DNA of 64,000 bases from Meandrina meandrites (Eukaryota > Cnidaria > Anthozoa > Scleractinia > Meandrinidae): positions 29,102,439 through 29,166,438 of the forward strand of contig OY855911.1 in NCBI GenBank assembly GCA_963693305.1, in the 5' to 3' direction. Under the pieces are notes generated by a model. That model was not told the DNA's origin. It searched no databases and saw only the letters and a list, made by a program, of their open reading frames with translations. Below are positions 57,601-64,000 of the stretch, in pieces (position 1 is the first letter of the stretch; each line of letters opens with the position of its first letter). Made by a program: the position numbers and the translations under genes.

Positions 57601-59703
57601 GAGAGCTACAAGAAAGAAATCATCGATAAAGAAACCATCATTGAGAAGTTACGATTCCAAACCACATCGTATGAGCAGGAGGTCGACCGGCTCAAGAGAG
57701 ATCTCTCCTCCAAGAAAAACGAATGCGACCAGTACTTGCAGGACGTCGAGAAGCTGAAACATGACAAGTCCGAACAACTTGTTGAGATCAATTCACTTCG
57801 CAGTACAATCAACAAGCTGGAGATTCACATAACGGATCTCCGGAAAGACAGAGAAGTTGTAGTCGCTCAAGTGGATGAGCTGAAAAGTAAAGGCGAGAGT
57901 GAAGCCAGCGTCATGCATGAACAAATCGTCGAGATTCAAACTCGCATCGAAGAGTACAGGACAGAAATTATCGAGAAGGAGACCGTCATCGAAAGGCTCC
58001 GCGTCCAAATTTCAAACAACGATGGTGAGATTGATAAACTGAGGCGCGATCTGAAAACCAGAGAAGTCGAGTGCGATGGTTACATTCGGGAAATCGAGAA
58101 GCTCAACCAAGAGAAATACGACCTCGAGGCGCAAATTTCTACAATTCGAAGCAAGTTTGATGTCCTCGTAAAACAGATGGATGAGGCTCGAGCCGACAAG
58201 AATCAGACAGAGAGTGAGACGAACGTCCTACTGGTAAAAATCACCGAAATCGAGAGCAGAATAGAAGTGTACAAAACGGAAATCATCGAAAAAGAGACCT
58301 TGATTGAGAAGCTACGGATTCTCAACAATTCAAATGAGCAGGATTTAGAAAGGCTAAAGCGAGAACTCGGCAACAAGCAGGTGGAATGCGATGGTTATAT
58401 CAGTGAGATCGAGATATTGAATCAAAGGTTGGCGGAGTTAGACATCGAACTTAACCACCGGAACAGTCGAGTCTTGAAACTGGAAGAATTCTTAGAAGAA
58501 GAGAAGAAGGACAAAGAGATCCAGGTCAAGAGTATGAGATCAACTCTGGAGATCGATATCACGTCGTTGCGACGCGAGCTTGAGACGAAGATCCTCGAGT
58601 GTAATGGCTACATCAAAGAAATCGAAGAGTTGAACCAGGAGATTTTCCGGCTCAAGGGTCTGCTCAGACCAGAGAGGGAGGTCGAGGCGCACTACACCAC
58701 ATCCTACATCATGCCGCCGAAAGGAGTTACGGTGACCCGAGAGGTCGTTGTGCCCCAGGAATCCACGCAGACGGAATCGTCGTCTTCCACTTTCGGTCAC
58801 ACTGAATTCATGGTCGACGTCAAGGAGAAGGCGAAACCTATAGAGATTTCCAACTACGAGATGAGCCCCAAAAGAATGGTCAAAATCAGAAGTCCCTTTG
58901 ACGCTGGAAGACAAGAGAGCACGCCCAGCAGTGATCAAAGCAGTAGTACGGTCACGACAAAGATTACCCGAATCCAGAGAAGTGTCAGTCCAATCCAGCG
59001 CTATCAGGTCGATGTAGGAGCTGACGAGCCGTCCATTACTATTGTAAGTAATAACGGTCAGACTAGTAATACACCGCCCAGCAGCCCTATTATAATAACG
59101 CACTTGGAGTCGAGTACCAATCCCAAGCTTAACGTCTTCCTAGACCCCACAAAAACATCCAGCCAGCCTACAACGTTAAATGTTGCAGACATTAGAAGCC
59201 AACCCGCAACAACAACAACAACAACAACCAGCAGTAAAGTTTTGACCAAAATCACACAATTACAGACTAGTTCCGCGTCGGTCTCAAACACTTCTTCTTC
59301 CCCGACTTTGTTACAATTCCGGGTACCGCAGTCTCCGAAAAACGGCTTCGAGACAACTGAAAGCCAAGAAAACAATCAAACTGTCATTTCACAGGTTGAA
59401 TCGTCTCACGGTGCAGCGAGCCCAATTCGCGTGAAAGTAGAGGCGGAAGAGAAATTACAATTTGAGCCGGTGCAGCTTCACGTTGAAAGGAAGCCTTTGC
59501 AGTCATCGTCTTCCAAATTCCAAACGGTCAGCACCCACTTCTCTGCCAGCGGGGAGGGGAGAGACGGGTCCACCAGGGAAACTAGCACGCCGACAAGAAA
59601 TGTACCCGAGTTAAGAGAGCAGCGAGTCGAGTTTACACGAAGTGGAAGCAGTTCAAAAAGCAGCAGTCGGCAAAAGAGTACCAGCAAAACGTCCGAGCTG
59701 TGA
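41774..59703 (+). CDS. Giant coiled-coil protein 2 (3760 aa), plus-strand partner with a 116-residue repeat array
   Basis: Two coding exons, 41774-42061 and 48709-59703, join in phase 0. Residues 1-65 are a Ser/Thr-rich head. About 66-3413 is coiled coil; 3414-3760 is a disordered Ser/Thr-rich tail with several SP sites (MSPK, VSPIQR, QSPK, ASPIR) and a run of threonines. The first 2680 residues or so are colinear with protein 1, for example LQAKFTQLQADCDRYRRQ against LQTKLARLQADYDRAIRD. The break motif VQSISTVEAAPDMF lies at about 2400. Residues 2679-3413 are five complete or near-complete repeats of 116 residues plus two shorter ones, where protein 1 has about one unit. No signal peptide or membrane helix. 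A long cytoskeletal rod with regulated tail is inference; the family is not recognised. Confidence 0.9.
42566..42639. repeat. Hairpin with ACAGTAAGTAAATG arms
   Basis: ACAGTAAGTAAATG and its exact reverse complement CATTTACTTACTGT are separated by 46 bases that themselves contain GATCGAAATCGAATCGAAAA. Likely a small MITE or palindrome. Confidence 0.6.
47202..47447 (+). repeat. 123-base direct duplication
   Basis: A unit starting CAGCTTGAATCAGCGCACTC is repeated after exactly 123 bases (47325) with about five differences. No coding sense. Confidence 0.9.
47675..47847. mobile_element. MITE with GAGCGTTTTCA ends
   Basis: The left end GAGCGTTTTCATGTGACGTC and the right end CACGTGAGTGAAAACGCTC form inverted repeats of about 40 bases with GCCATATTGG inside each arm. 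About 173 bases, no coding frame. No clear target duplication was found. Confidence 0.75.
48298..48355. repeat. (ATT)n microsatellite
   Basis: About 19 copies of a three-base unit. The poly-Asn frame on the minus strand is an artefact. Confidence 0.98.
48611..48663. repeat. (ATT)n microsatellite near the exon 2 acceptor
   Basis: About 17 copies, ending 45 bases before the splice acceptor of the giant exon. Confidence 0.98.
48709..59703 (+). CDS. Coiled-coil protein 2, exon 2 (rod, repeats and tail)
   Basis: A 10,995-base uninterrupted frame after a strong acceptor (a T-rich tract then CAG at 48706-48708), beginning TERWKTKLDNLTRQNQQLQE and ending SKTSEL then TGA. The upstream end of the frame at 48709 is set by the acceptor and by phase match with exon 1; the GTG at 48856 is not a start. 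Confidence 0.93.
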   Translation, partial: TERWKTKLDNLTRQNQQLQEQLLDFKSKYNKQQEELSSVQRRLRERDWEVESLRREINTKNSAMDKLRTEKVVIEKELMMMRDQIASQVSQVQVLESSPDMESSFLQETISQLEIDCKNAADERDMLQGELSTLQAKFTQLQADCDRYRRQSEMAGKTGNLTISRYEMQVQTVVKQRESFKQQLDDLREELKKARETISRLQRDVLQSQNDANKYKEESILKTHRIDTLQNQNTTLEDSLESIKTELSKSQTTVDVQKRQLLTLQETITLHEKTIRDFEVTVKSLQEEKETIERELVLVTGKFSNLEASQGKLQERVKEWESVEVQLRKRVGELETELEVRKERAPDQVDGQLVSKVDYLQSRLDESVMSVTDLQGRFDIVIKERDELRKVVESLNSKMVTTTDSLRRSQDEKAELERTAAADRNKISRLEVQLESVSKARDRFKFELDSEKNKVAQMKKELMMAQQELSESRRAMERLNGDLEKRDKTIDELKARVSSLETKVDDYREESEKLERRIHLLESESEELRSELMELQKRLGDSEANYKITAEERDRINEELQTVYKDMSNLQSNFNIVEQQRNELEHQLAVLTNKIVKLEDELSKAKRENSVLDIEVQELRSTKARNAEEIESLKNKLADLKKLAEAYKKEIAERDNTIERLRGELAGFTSDKDNVLAEVNRLRTENEVINEENKGLQKELDAAKEEILRLSSLYDTATQSKELLQTDFEVVQMKVSDLESTYMDFEERGKDAGVLLEEERARNADLEKKIRDLTDKVKSLETQVDDRQREIDKLENDMDVAEEKMLTLNIEIERINEEKNKEYQKLLVTESKLKEVEKDLDTARDEKDRAEKELYNLQSKVSKQETQLETCRRQIAQLREQLDAANKKIFDSQERFIQIESKSAQHEKFGETLNTIIARKDKTIDELNNKIRQLQDELDKTKRQLNKNTATYDMIKTEKEELQKRIANLQARLDDTEEEIRTLKQGRQELLRDVSSRDHTITILETQFTSVTKERDHYKAEGGTVREDYRKVKEELISTRNSLVEKDRLINSHVKELQDKGNLIDTLNNSKKNLGDELANLKKELDITRSSSQERIRDLQGQLQQANINVSKLEVSVTMLSKKGELSEKDRKEYDDKIFEVENLYKTTQGREADLRNEVVACNTKILKIETDFKKSQKRVFELEHETTQLERTVSELQKTRERIDREKADLKEELVNANTRISELELKSEYDDKEIVSLKKQLDGALQRSSGVSREDYLKQEQQLVELKLIAETAQDRLNEKDNLIRQLESARAYLEDQLESVKGVLKTTEEDFERLKDEIGSLQAENIELNKVINELQGDTRKLTLDKERLQSELDNQVKKLTSLEEQLAQLTRADEANKEKIAELRSLLNESREKNMIQQKTINELQSKVDYFEKDMDDKNKLIDDLRETKKTLEDEIDQLRKALRALQNDHNVVLRDKEDVESSYKLISEKTTLMEDSFETSKGDVRRLTEEVAVLQRRLADAESEIRVYQDKEKDLLEKVKNYHAQLSKLESTNEIQSERIMVLEQDVSSLKEEINNLLNDRDRAVRELLVVNKEMEERTTQISRLKKELDVVNKEKAEMEVQLEEHVNVVSQNETQLLNAERQLQEWMVRGDDTDAQPTENIKAERDSLQKEVYVLRQEMATTKTTLDKAQRKKDDLEKENFALRKQTTELEMKVKSLDHENEDLNRELIKDQKRISVLEGDIHRFNVEKNNLLGELEKVRGTLDKQREENMILQREISELRAIVDNLDKTTEEKNKQIEWYRSTNKTLEEEVTNLKRKIATYREDFDKAQHEIAAFTLKIQELESKIDGLQHSLELSDNEKNKLKQEKTTLLTSLNEYKTNFANAKREVDRLQNEILSINRKLTYLQARNETLEEEKDRLKKEITDLKRENTELRARLNALQSERDRLQTDVTMINKKYVNIQTVQSDKREKKPTDAATLKRLKDLEESYQRVLNEKEDAERRYLDGKRRTSKLELEHGDSSRIIQSLEHELSLKEKRISDLENNLSELHGRDVVDEGDYKTLRKKMVSLEQELQSSKNKVFRLEAYKTSYEEKLKDLQDDLLASQQKTAQTETMLQTSQDQLSAQQKELLEALKKMADWESAYKSANNAKIELQRTVQTSQSKIVSLEEELQNQMKENAQLKGSLDQVRARNDTLREEINNLQKKLIEQQKYYDAQIRELVEKKAIIERLQEENEYLEADRAELKEELDRVRTELEKTIMEQRDTKFELQKLHIQYSELEGTVRILKDENERLKMELASLQKLYDELKVSREETIAVQSISTVEAAPDMFSLDLSAEYETIKIERDTLKRENDALRNKVSGLENSVEEVKQERRKLQDKILELQKTVSEKTQEIQILTAENKKLTLELQSLKRRLEDLQQEETEWGQERDLLVKEVESMQRKLHDLVLESQKEKVTEVSSEQIFSTMEADFKKLQEREAQLQLELLAALKKVSTLEHELETEREKNSGLQGSNRVLEERVTTLKREIVEYQTRISKIETDYEHIQDRNKELVNQLAELEVQLESVRDSSKLSQQGKSDLENEVISLRTKVKKLQIQVEEDKKVQDTLKAQLADYKSMGDNQSRDFADRVNELRIEIETYRKEIVDKERMIKDMQNKYAELEEDIHKVYRDLQNKQLECEDYIKDLEGSNQQKADMEIEINTLRGQIRNFEILIEEHEKDKNELKQNINEIVSKGTNQSNDLKKQIHDSTNQVEVCKREIIEKETIIRELRERVSQAEHQLHITKTELETKENDCEDYAKDLEDTKKEKADMEVELLALRSKITKLTVHIDTERAEKAQLQAQLVDARTRGDEESTGHAKFVTELQTKLDNAKREISVKEDDIEHVKYELEVTRRDLLSKDGEFKISLEKIEQITKDKSELTIEIMSLREKVIILEGDVQKEKVTREGIERQLVDSTARGETDAKFMSEQIIEIQTRVESYKKEIIDKETIIEKLRFQTTSYEQEVDRLKRDLSSKKNECDQYLQDVEKLKHDKSEQLVEINSLRSTINKLEIHITDLRKDREVVVAQVDELKSKGESEASVMHEQIVEIQTRIEEYRTEIIEKETVIERLRVQISNNDGEIDKLRRDLKTREVECDGYIREIEKLNQEKYDLEAQISTIRSKFDVLVKQMDEARADKNQTESETNVLLVKITEIESRIEVYKTEIIEKETLIEKLRILNNSNEQDLERLKRELGNKQVECDGYISEIEILNQRLAELDIELNHRNSRVLKLEEFLEEEKKDKEIQVKSMRSTLEIDITSLRRELETKILECNGYIKEIEELNQEIFRLKGLLRPEREVEAHYTTSYIMPPKGVTVTREVVVPQESTQTESSSSTFGHTEFMVDVKEKAKPIEISNYEMSPKRMVKIRSPFDAGRQESTPSSDQSSSTVTTKITRIQRSVSPIQRYQVDVGADEPSITIVSNNGQTSNTPPSSPIIITHLESSTNPKLNVFLDPTKTSSQPTTLNVADIRSQPATTTTTTTSSKVLTKITQLQTSSASVSNTSSSPTLLQFRVPQSPKNGFETTESQENNQTVISQVESSHGAASPIRVKVEAEEKLQFEPVQLHVERKPLQSSSSKFQTVSTHFSASGEGRDGSTRETSTPTRNVPELREQRVEFTRSGSSSKSSSRQKSTSKTSEL
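56455..58659 (+). repeat. Tandem 116-residue coding repeats
   Basis: Units start at 56455, 56803, 57151, 57478, 57826, 58174 and 58489. Lengths are 116, 116, 109, 116, 116, 105 and a final 57 residues. Shared landmarks are a conserved Gly at about position 23 (MGD, KGT, RGD, RGE, KGE), then KEIIDKETIIEKLR, then ECDGYIREIEKLNQ. Units differ by 7 or 11 residues, which keep coiled-coil register. Protein 1 has a single related stretch (MHSKGEADAQEISKQI). Confidence 0.9.
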
Positions 59704-60474
59704 AAAATAGTAAAAAAAAACACACACAAAAGGGGACAATGCTTGGGTTAAAAGGGAGACACGCTGTCTGCTGCAGGAATAGTCATTGTGGATTTGGAAT
59801 GTGAACTGTCCAGTAACGATAAATGTCCCGTAGCCTTTGTTGCGGACTTAGATATGAAATCGATCTTAAGAAGCTGTTGTGCTGCGTCAGCAAAAAAGTG
59901 AAAACACTTACGTTATTGTCAACTTGGAGAAGACAAGGTAAATTAAGTGACGTTCAAGGTTAAAGGAGCTACGTCGCGGTTGGCACATCTTGAAATTTTT
60001 TTCAAGTTTATCGTTTGTCATCCATCTTTAGTTTCCTAAACCACAACAATTCTGGCGTTTTTCTACCTAAGAAAACTATATTTTGAGATTTTCCTCAATT
60101 TGAAAGTAATTTTGTATATCAGAAAAACGACTTTCAGTGACATCGTGACATTGCTCCTTTAGAAAAACATGTTACACACCAGCTTACCATTCAGAAGTAG
60201 CAAGCAATACTAGTCGCCTTATGCTACGGAAAGCAAAGTTATTACGCACCGCCCTGTCAAGCTACGGGGCTCAAAAAAGGCGTTTCTTTAGGATTAAAAC
60301 AGATAAAGCTTTGATCATTTTAGTCCTTACATAGAGCAAATCGAAGGACTATGATCTTGAAAGACCTACATGTAGATTGCAGGAACGTGAGGCATTCTGA
60401 TTGGTTAATCGATTTGAATTATTGCACGTCGGAGATGTCTTAGTCGTGAGATACCTTATCACCTCCAATTTGAC

Positions 60475-60480
60475 AATAAA
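60475..60480 (+). terminator. Possible polyadenylation signal of coiled-coil gene 2
   Basis: AATAAA inside GACAATAAAATAAAAGG, about 770 bases after the stop codon. No earlier AATAAA is apparent in the 3' flank. Confidence 0.45.
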
Positions 60481-60713
60481 ATAAAAGGTAAGTGCTTTTA
60501 CAAAGGTACATTCAAGAAAAAATAAAATGCCATAATTTATGAAGGTCAGGGGCTTGATAGGCCCCAATTTAAAGTAGTTAGGGTGAAGTTGCAACAATTG
60601 TTAATATTATGCTGCTTGTGAGGGGACACAAAACCATAATTCGGTGTAGATAAAAGTGGTTTATTGAAGTCTTTGGCAACAAAATGCCTATCATTTGAAC
60701 TCATTAGAAGTTT

Positions 60714-60992
60714 ATGAAGTACTTGCAAGAGATTCTAATCACTAGTTTTAAAGAATTGAGTTTCAGTTCAATAGAAGGGACCAGCCTAGTCCTGTTTGGA
60801 CCCTCTCTCTGTCACACAACAGTACCAGAGAAAGGGACCCTGTCTCCCCTAGTGTTGCGTGATGGAGAGAGGACCAAAACTGGACTAGGGAGCAGCCATA
60901 AACAACAACAGACCCTGAGCACATCAACAGTTCCACAGGTGACATATGACGCCAGTGCTGGCATCGTCAGCTGTGAATTCTGTGGTTTCTAA
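60714..60992 (+). other. Open frame of 92 codons, doubtful exon or pseudogene fragment
   Basis: The last part, VPQVTYDASAGIVSCEFCGF, looks protein-like with a CxxC pair. The first half overlaps an imperfect inverted repeat (arms 60786-60822 and 60853-60887), so that part is probably mobile DNA. No clear donor or acceptor bounds it. Treated as unproven. Confidence 0.2.
60786..60887. mobile_element. Imperfect inverted repeat with CTAGTCC ends
   Basis: CTAGTCCTGTTTGGACCC... on the left corresponds to GGACCAAAACTGGACTAG on the right. Arms are about 35 bases with several mismatches. A small degraded MITE. Confidence 0.6.
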
Positions 60993-63900
60993 GACACAAT
61001 TGGCCCACTATCATTTCATTTGCATCCATGACTTCACTGTCACACACATGAAAAGAGCGGTTTTGATTTGTTACTGTGGGTCTTAACAAGCTTTCAGGGT
61101 TCAAAAAAGTTTGTTTATGGAAGTTCTCTTTTCAGTTTACAAAGGTAACCTAGTATGACATTTCTCAGTTTTACTTACTCTGGAGAATAAGATTATAAAT
61201 TTTAAAACTTAACATAATTATTAATGACTTGGTAAATATTGCTGTGCAGTTTTATGTCATGAAGCTAGTCATGTTTTTTAGCAAATGAAAAAAGCAGACT
61301 AAGCTAAAGAACTTACGTGGTGTCAATTTTAAACCATTGAAAGGATTGTGAACCTTAAACCACTTTGAAGATCAAACTTTTTTAAGTCATTGGAAGAAAC
61401 CCTAGTATGTAACTATTAAAAAATGGAAGCAACTGAGCAGTACTTTTACTTCGTACTGTTTTGTTTTTGTAATATTTTGTTTCATGCAATAACATGTTTC
61501 TCAACATTGAACCTGCATTAAACTTGGTGTAAACTTGAGGTAATCTGGCAAAAGAAGTGAATCTGATTATTTAAGCTCTTTTCTCTCACTACTCATTAAA
61601 AGTAGTCTTTTCATCATAATGGCCCTTAGTCCTTAGTACAAAGTCCTCTTCCAATCTACACACATGGTTTAAAATTTGACACCAAATTGGTACAAAGGCA
61701 TACTTTACTCTTTGAACTCCCTAACTGTATCAATAACAAATTCTTGTTTCTGACTGGCTCTCTGTGCATCTAGTTTTTGCATGGTCATGTTGGTGTCCAA
61801 TAGCCCTTATACATGTTTATGTGAGACTGGCTAGTTTCACAACCAAGCCTCACTTTTGAAGTGTAAACTTGTACATTGTAACATGAATGAATACCCAAAG
61901 CAACAAAGATGAAAACTGCATCCAAAGGTGCAGAGGACTGAGAATAATTTGCATACATGAGGCTTGGTGAATTTTGTGTATATGACATTATCCTGCACAA
62001 GGCCAATTGCAATAGCCCAGTTACAACTCCATGTAATTGGATCACTGTAATTGGATACATTTTCACATTGATTACATGCACTTCAACTGGTTCTTTCTTC
62101 ATGTCTTTCCACCAGACTTCCCAACCTGACATTTTGTTGTTGATACATTTAACTAGTAATTGGACCTTGTGCCATGCAATTTAGACAGGGGGGAGAGGGG
62201 GGGGGGGGGGGTGAAGACTTTGCAACACCTGGCACTTTTTTCGTATCACAATCATCGCCGAAAGTTTGATGTCACATCTGGTCACGATGATGGTAATACG
62301 AAAAAAATCTGTGAGTCTTCCACCCCCCTGAATTAATCATGCTCTTCATTTCTTTTCAGCTTAGCCCTTGAGTTGTACTGCATTCTGCACTCAATTAATA
62401 TTACTTTGACCACATTTACAAATGGCTACTAAAAACCATTTGTATGAAGACACCAACCATATAATAGTAAAGATCACACACATCAAGATAACTCAATTAA
62501 GTTTAACTACCTTGGGGGCCTCTCATATGAAGGGGACTGGGATGCTTCTTGGAAAATTTAAACGAGACCATCTGGGTGTGGCCCAAGGTTTTTGTACCTG
62601 TAAAAGATATACTGCGAACACAGTATGACAGCATTTTTTATTTCTTCACATGCAACCCCATACAAGACTTACAGCTAAAAATATCGCTGTTCTGTCCTGA
62701 ACATCCAATGTGAAACCACAATGCATAATTTATATCCCTAAGTTAGGCAATGAGCACCCACGCCCCTTTCATATGGGAATTCCCCCTGGGTTTGACTCTC
62801 ATCCCACCCAGGGGCAAAATGTGTCCATTAATGGTCTGCAATTGACACACGGTGAAGAGTAAGAATTAACGCTATCATTTTTCTGGTCGGATGACAAGTT
62901 ATAAGTTATATGTCTAGCTTCATGATTCCAGTCCAAGAGTATTTCTGGGTTGCCACTACCTCTTGGAACAAGTTACTTCATTGGTCCTTAAAGGAACAGA
63001 TAACAGGTCATAACAATGCCCCTAGCCCTGAGTAACAAAGAGGTAGAGTTTTCAGCGGGCAGACGAAAATAAAGGTTCCAGAGAGGTAGTGTCTTACTGG
63101 ACTTTCTCACAAAAATGTAGTGTGTAGGCTCTGCCTTTTGCATAAATTACAAAGTGAAACTAGTTAAATATCTGCAAATATTGCAAGGTTAAACAAGTTT
63201 AAGATATCAGTAACTCAAACCAATGTTTCTCTTACAAAATGATAGTAAGATATTTTCACAGGAAAAGTAAAAAAAGCGATGCAAGTAAATAGCATGGCAA
63301 TAGAATCTAAATTAAAAGGTCTAGGTATATATTTTAAGTGTCAACAGGTTTCTGGTATTATAATAAAACATTAAGAGAGGATTTATATATGTGTATTCTG
63401 TTTATGCCTTGGCATACTTAGTGTCACCTAGCAACAATTATTTGGATGAAAAATCAATGATTTCCCAAGGGCATAGCCAGCTTTTCTGCACTGATAGGGG
63501 GCCCAAATGTCATATTGCTAGCCCCATTAACAATCCAACGCTCCTTACTAGGGGGTCTGGGGGCAGGCATGTTCCCCCAGAAAAGTTTTGCATTTTACGT
63601 CCTCAGAAACACTGTTTCCTTGATTCTGAGCGCAAATTTCTGATAATCCCAATGCCAAACTTCAGTAGCATTTTACAAACTTTTAAGACTGGAGAGGTTA
63701 TCTAGAATAAAGTTTAGTTCCAGACGTTCTGCTTTCAAGATTTTTTCCGAATTTATTCACTTAAGCTTACTCAGCACATGGGTAAAGTTTCTGTCATCAA
63801 AAAATTTCAAGGAAGCTTATATTGCGACCAATTTGTCGTAGGTTCTTCCTTGCAGAAAAGTTTTTTGTGTAACATGCCATCCCAGTGAAAGTGGAAACTG

Positions 63901-64000
63901 TTTATTGTTTTTATTGTCGGTTCCTCCTCAAGTTTCTTTGCTCCAACGGTGGTGGGCAGGAAAGATCATTGTAGTGATCCACCCTAAGAAATTTGCATTA
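60993..64000. other. Downstream intergenic region without a recognised gene
   Basis: Open frames here are short and lack coding character. The stretch 63470-63720, with GGGGGCCCAAATGTC-like and CTAGGGGGTCTGGGGGCA pieces, looks like a dispersed repeat. Apart from the inverted-repeat element at 62187, nothing can be named. Confidence 0.55.
62187..62330. mobile_element. Inverted-repeat element with GGGGGTGAAGACT ends
   Basis: GGGGGTGAAGACTTTGCAAC on the left pairs with GTGAGTCTTCCACCCCC on the right. TTTTTTCGTATCACAATCATCG pairs with CGATGATGGTAATACGAAAA closer in. About 145 bases, no coding frame. Confidence 0.7.

Noticed and set aside
49041..59729. Ser/Phe/Leu-rich minus-strand frames opposite coiled-coil gene 2
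   Set aside because: Same shadow effect as above.
63391..63705. 104-codon frame near the window end
   Set aside because: The sequence looks like a dispersed repeat with runs of G and C; no domain or conserved pattern seen.

Overview
This is animal nuclear DNA: AT-rich, intron-rich, with GT-AG introns and many short dispersed repeats. The protein styles (anthozoan-like POLE and LRRC74-type proteins, a Penelope-like retroelement with a GIY-YIG endonuclease, tRNA-derived repeats) suggest an anthozoan cnidarian, probably a stony coral. That assignment is inference; no search was run.

Layout. (1) 1-13611, + strand: the last 16 exons of the DNA polymerase epsilon catalytic subunit (POLE), 507 codons ending in the two C-terminal cysteine clusters and a TGA. 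The 5.25-kb intron at 3428-8679 is almost entirely mobile DNA: a (TA)n tract, a 5'-truncated Penelope-like element with an open RT/GIY-YIG frame and a hammerhead-like motif, a duplicated tRNA-Val-like unit, a hexanucleotide satellite and a long inverted-repeat element with a smaller one nested in it. (2) 15771-22765, - strand: two neighbouring paralogues of LRRC74-like leucine-rich-repeat/EF-hand proteins, one with an intron in the coding region and one without. (3) 26309-59703: the most striking part. Two giant coiled-coil genes stand head to head, one on - (2826 aa) and one on + (3760 aa). Each has a short head exon, one phase-0 intron at the matching place, and then a single uninterrupted 8-11 kb exon for the whole rod and tail. 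They can be aligned by eye along most of their length. The + copy has gained a tandem array of 116-residue repeats and a long Ser/Thr-rich tail. (4) 59704-64000: 3' UTR and repeat-rich DNA with no convincing gene.

How they might work together. POLE is a housekeeping replication gene that only shares the neighbourhood. The LRRC74-like pair arose by local duplication. The coiled-coil pair share an intergenic region of 3.9 kb, with a TATA-like box and an ATGCAAAT octamer near each presumed start. No signal peptide, membrane segment or enzymatic domain is visible, so a cytoplasmic filament, rootlet or scaffold role is the simplest inference. I do not recognise the family.

Limits: exon borders were read by eye from splice consensus and reading phase. 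Homology statements rest on remembered family features, not on alignments.
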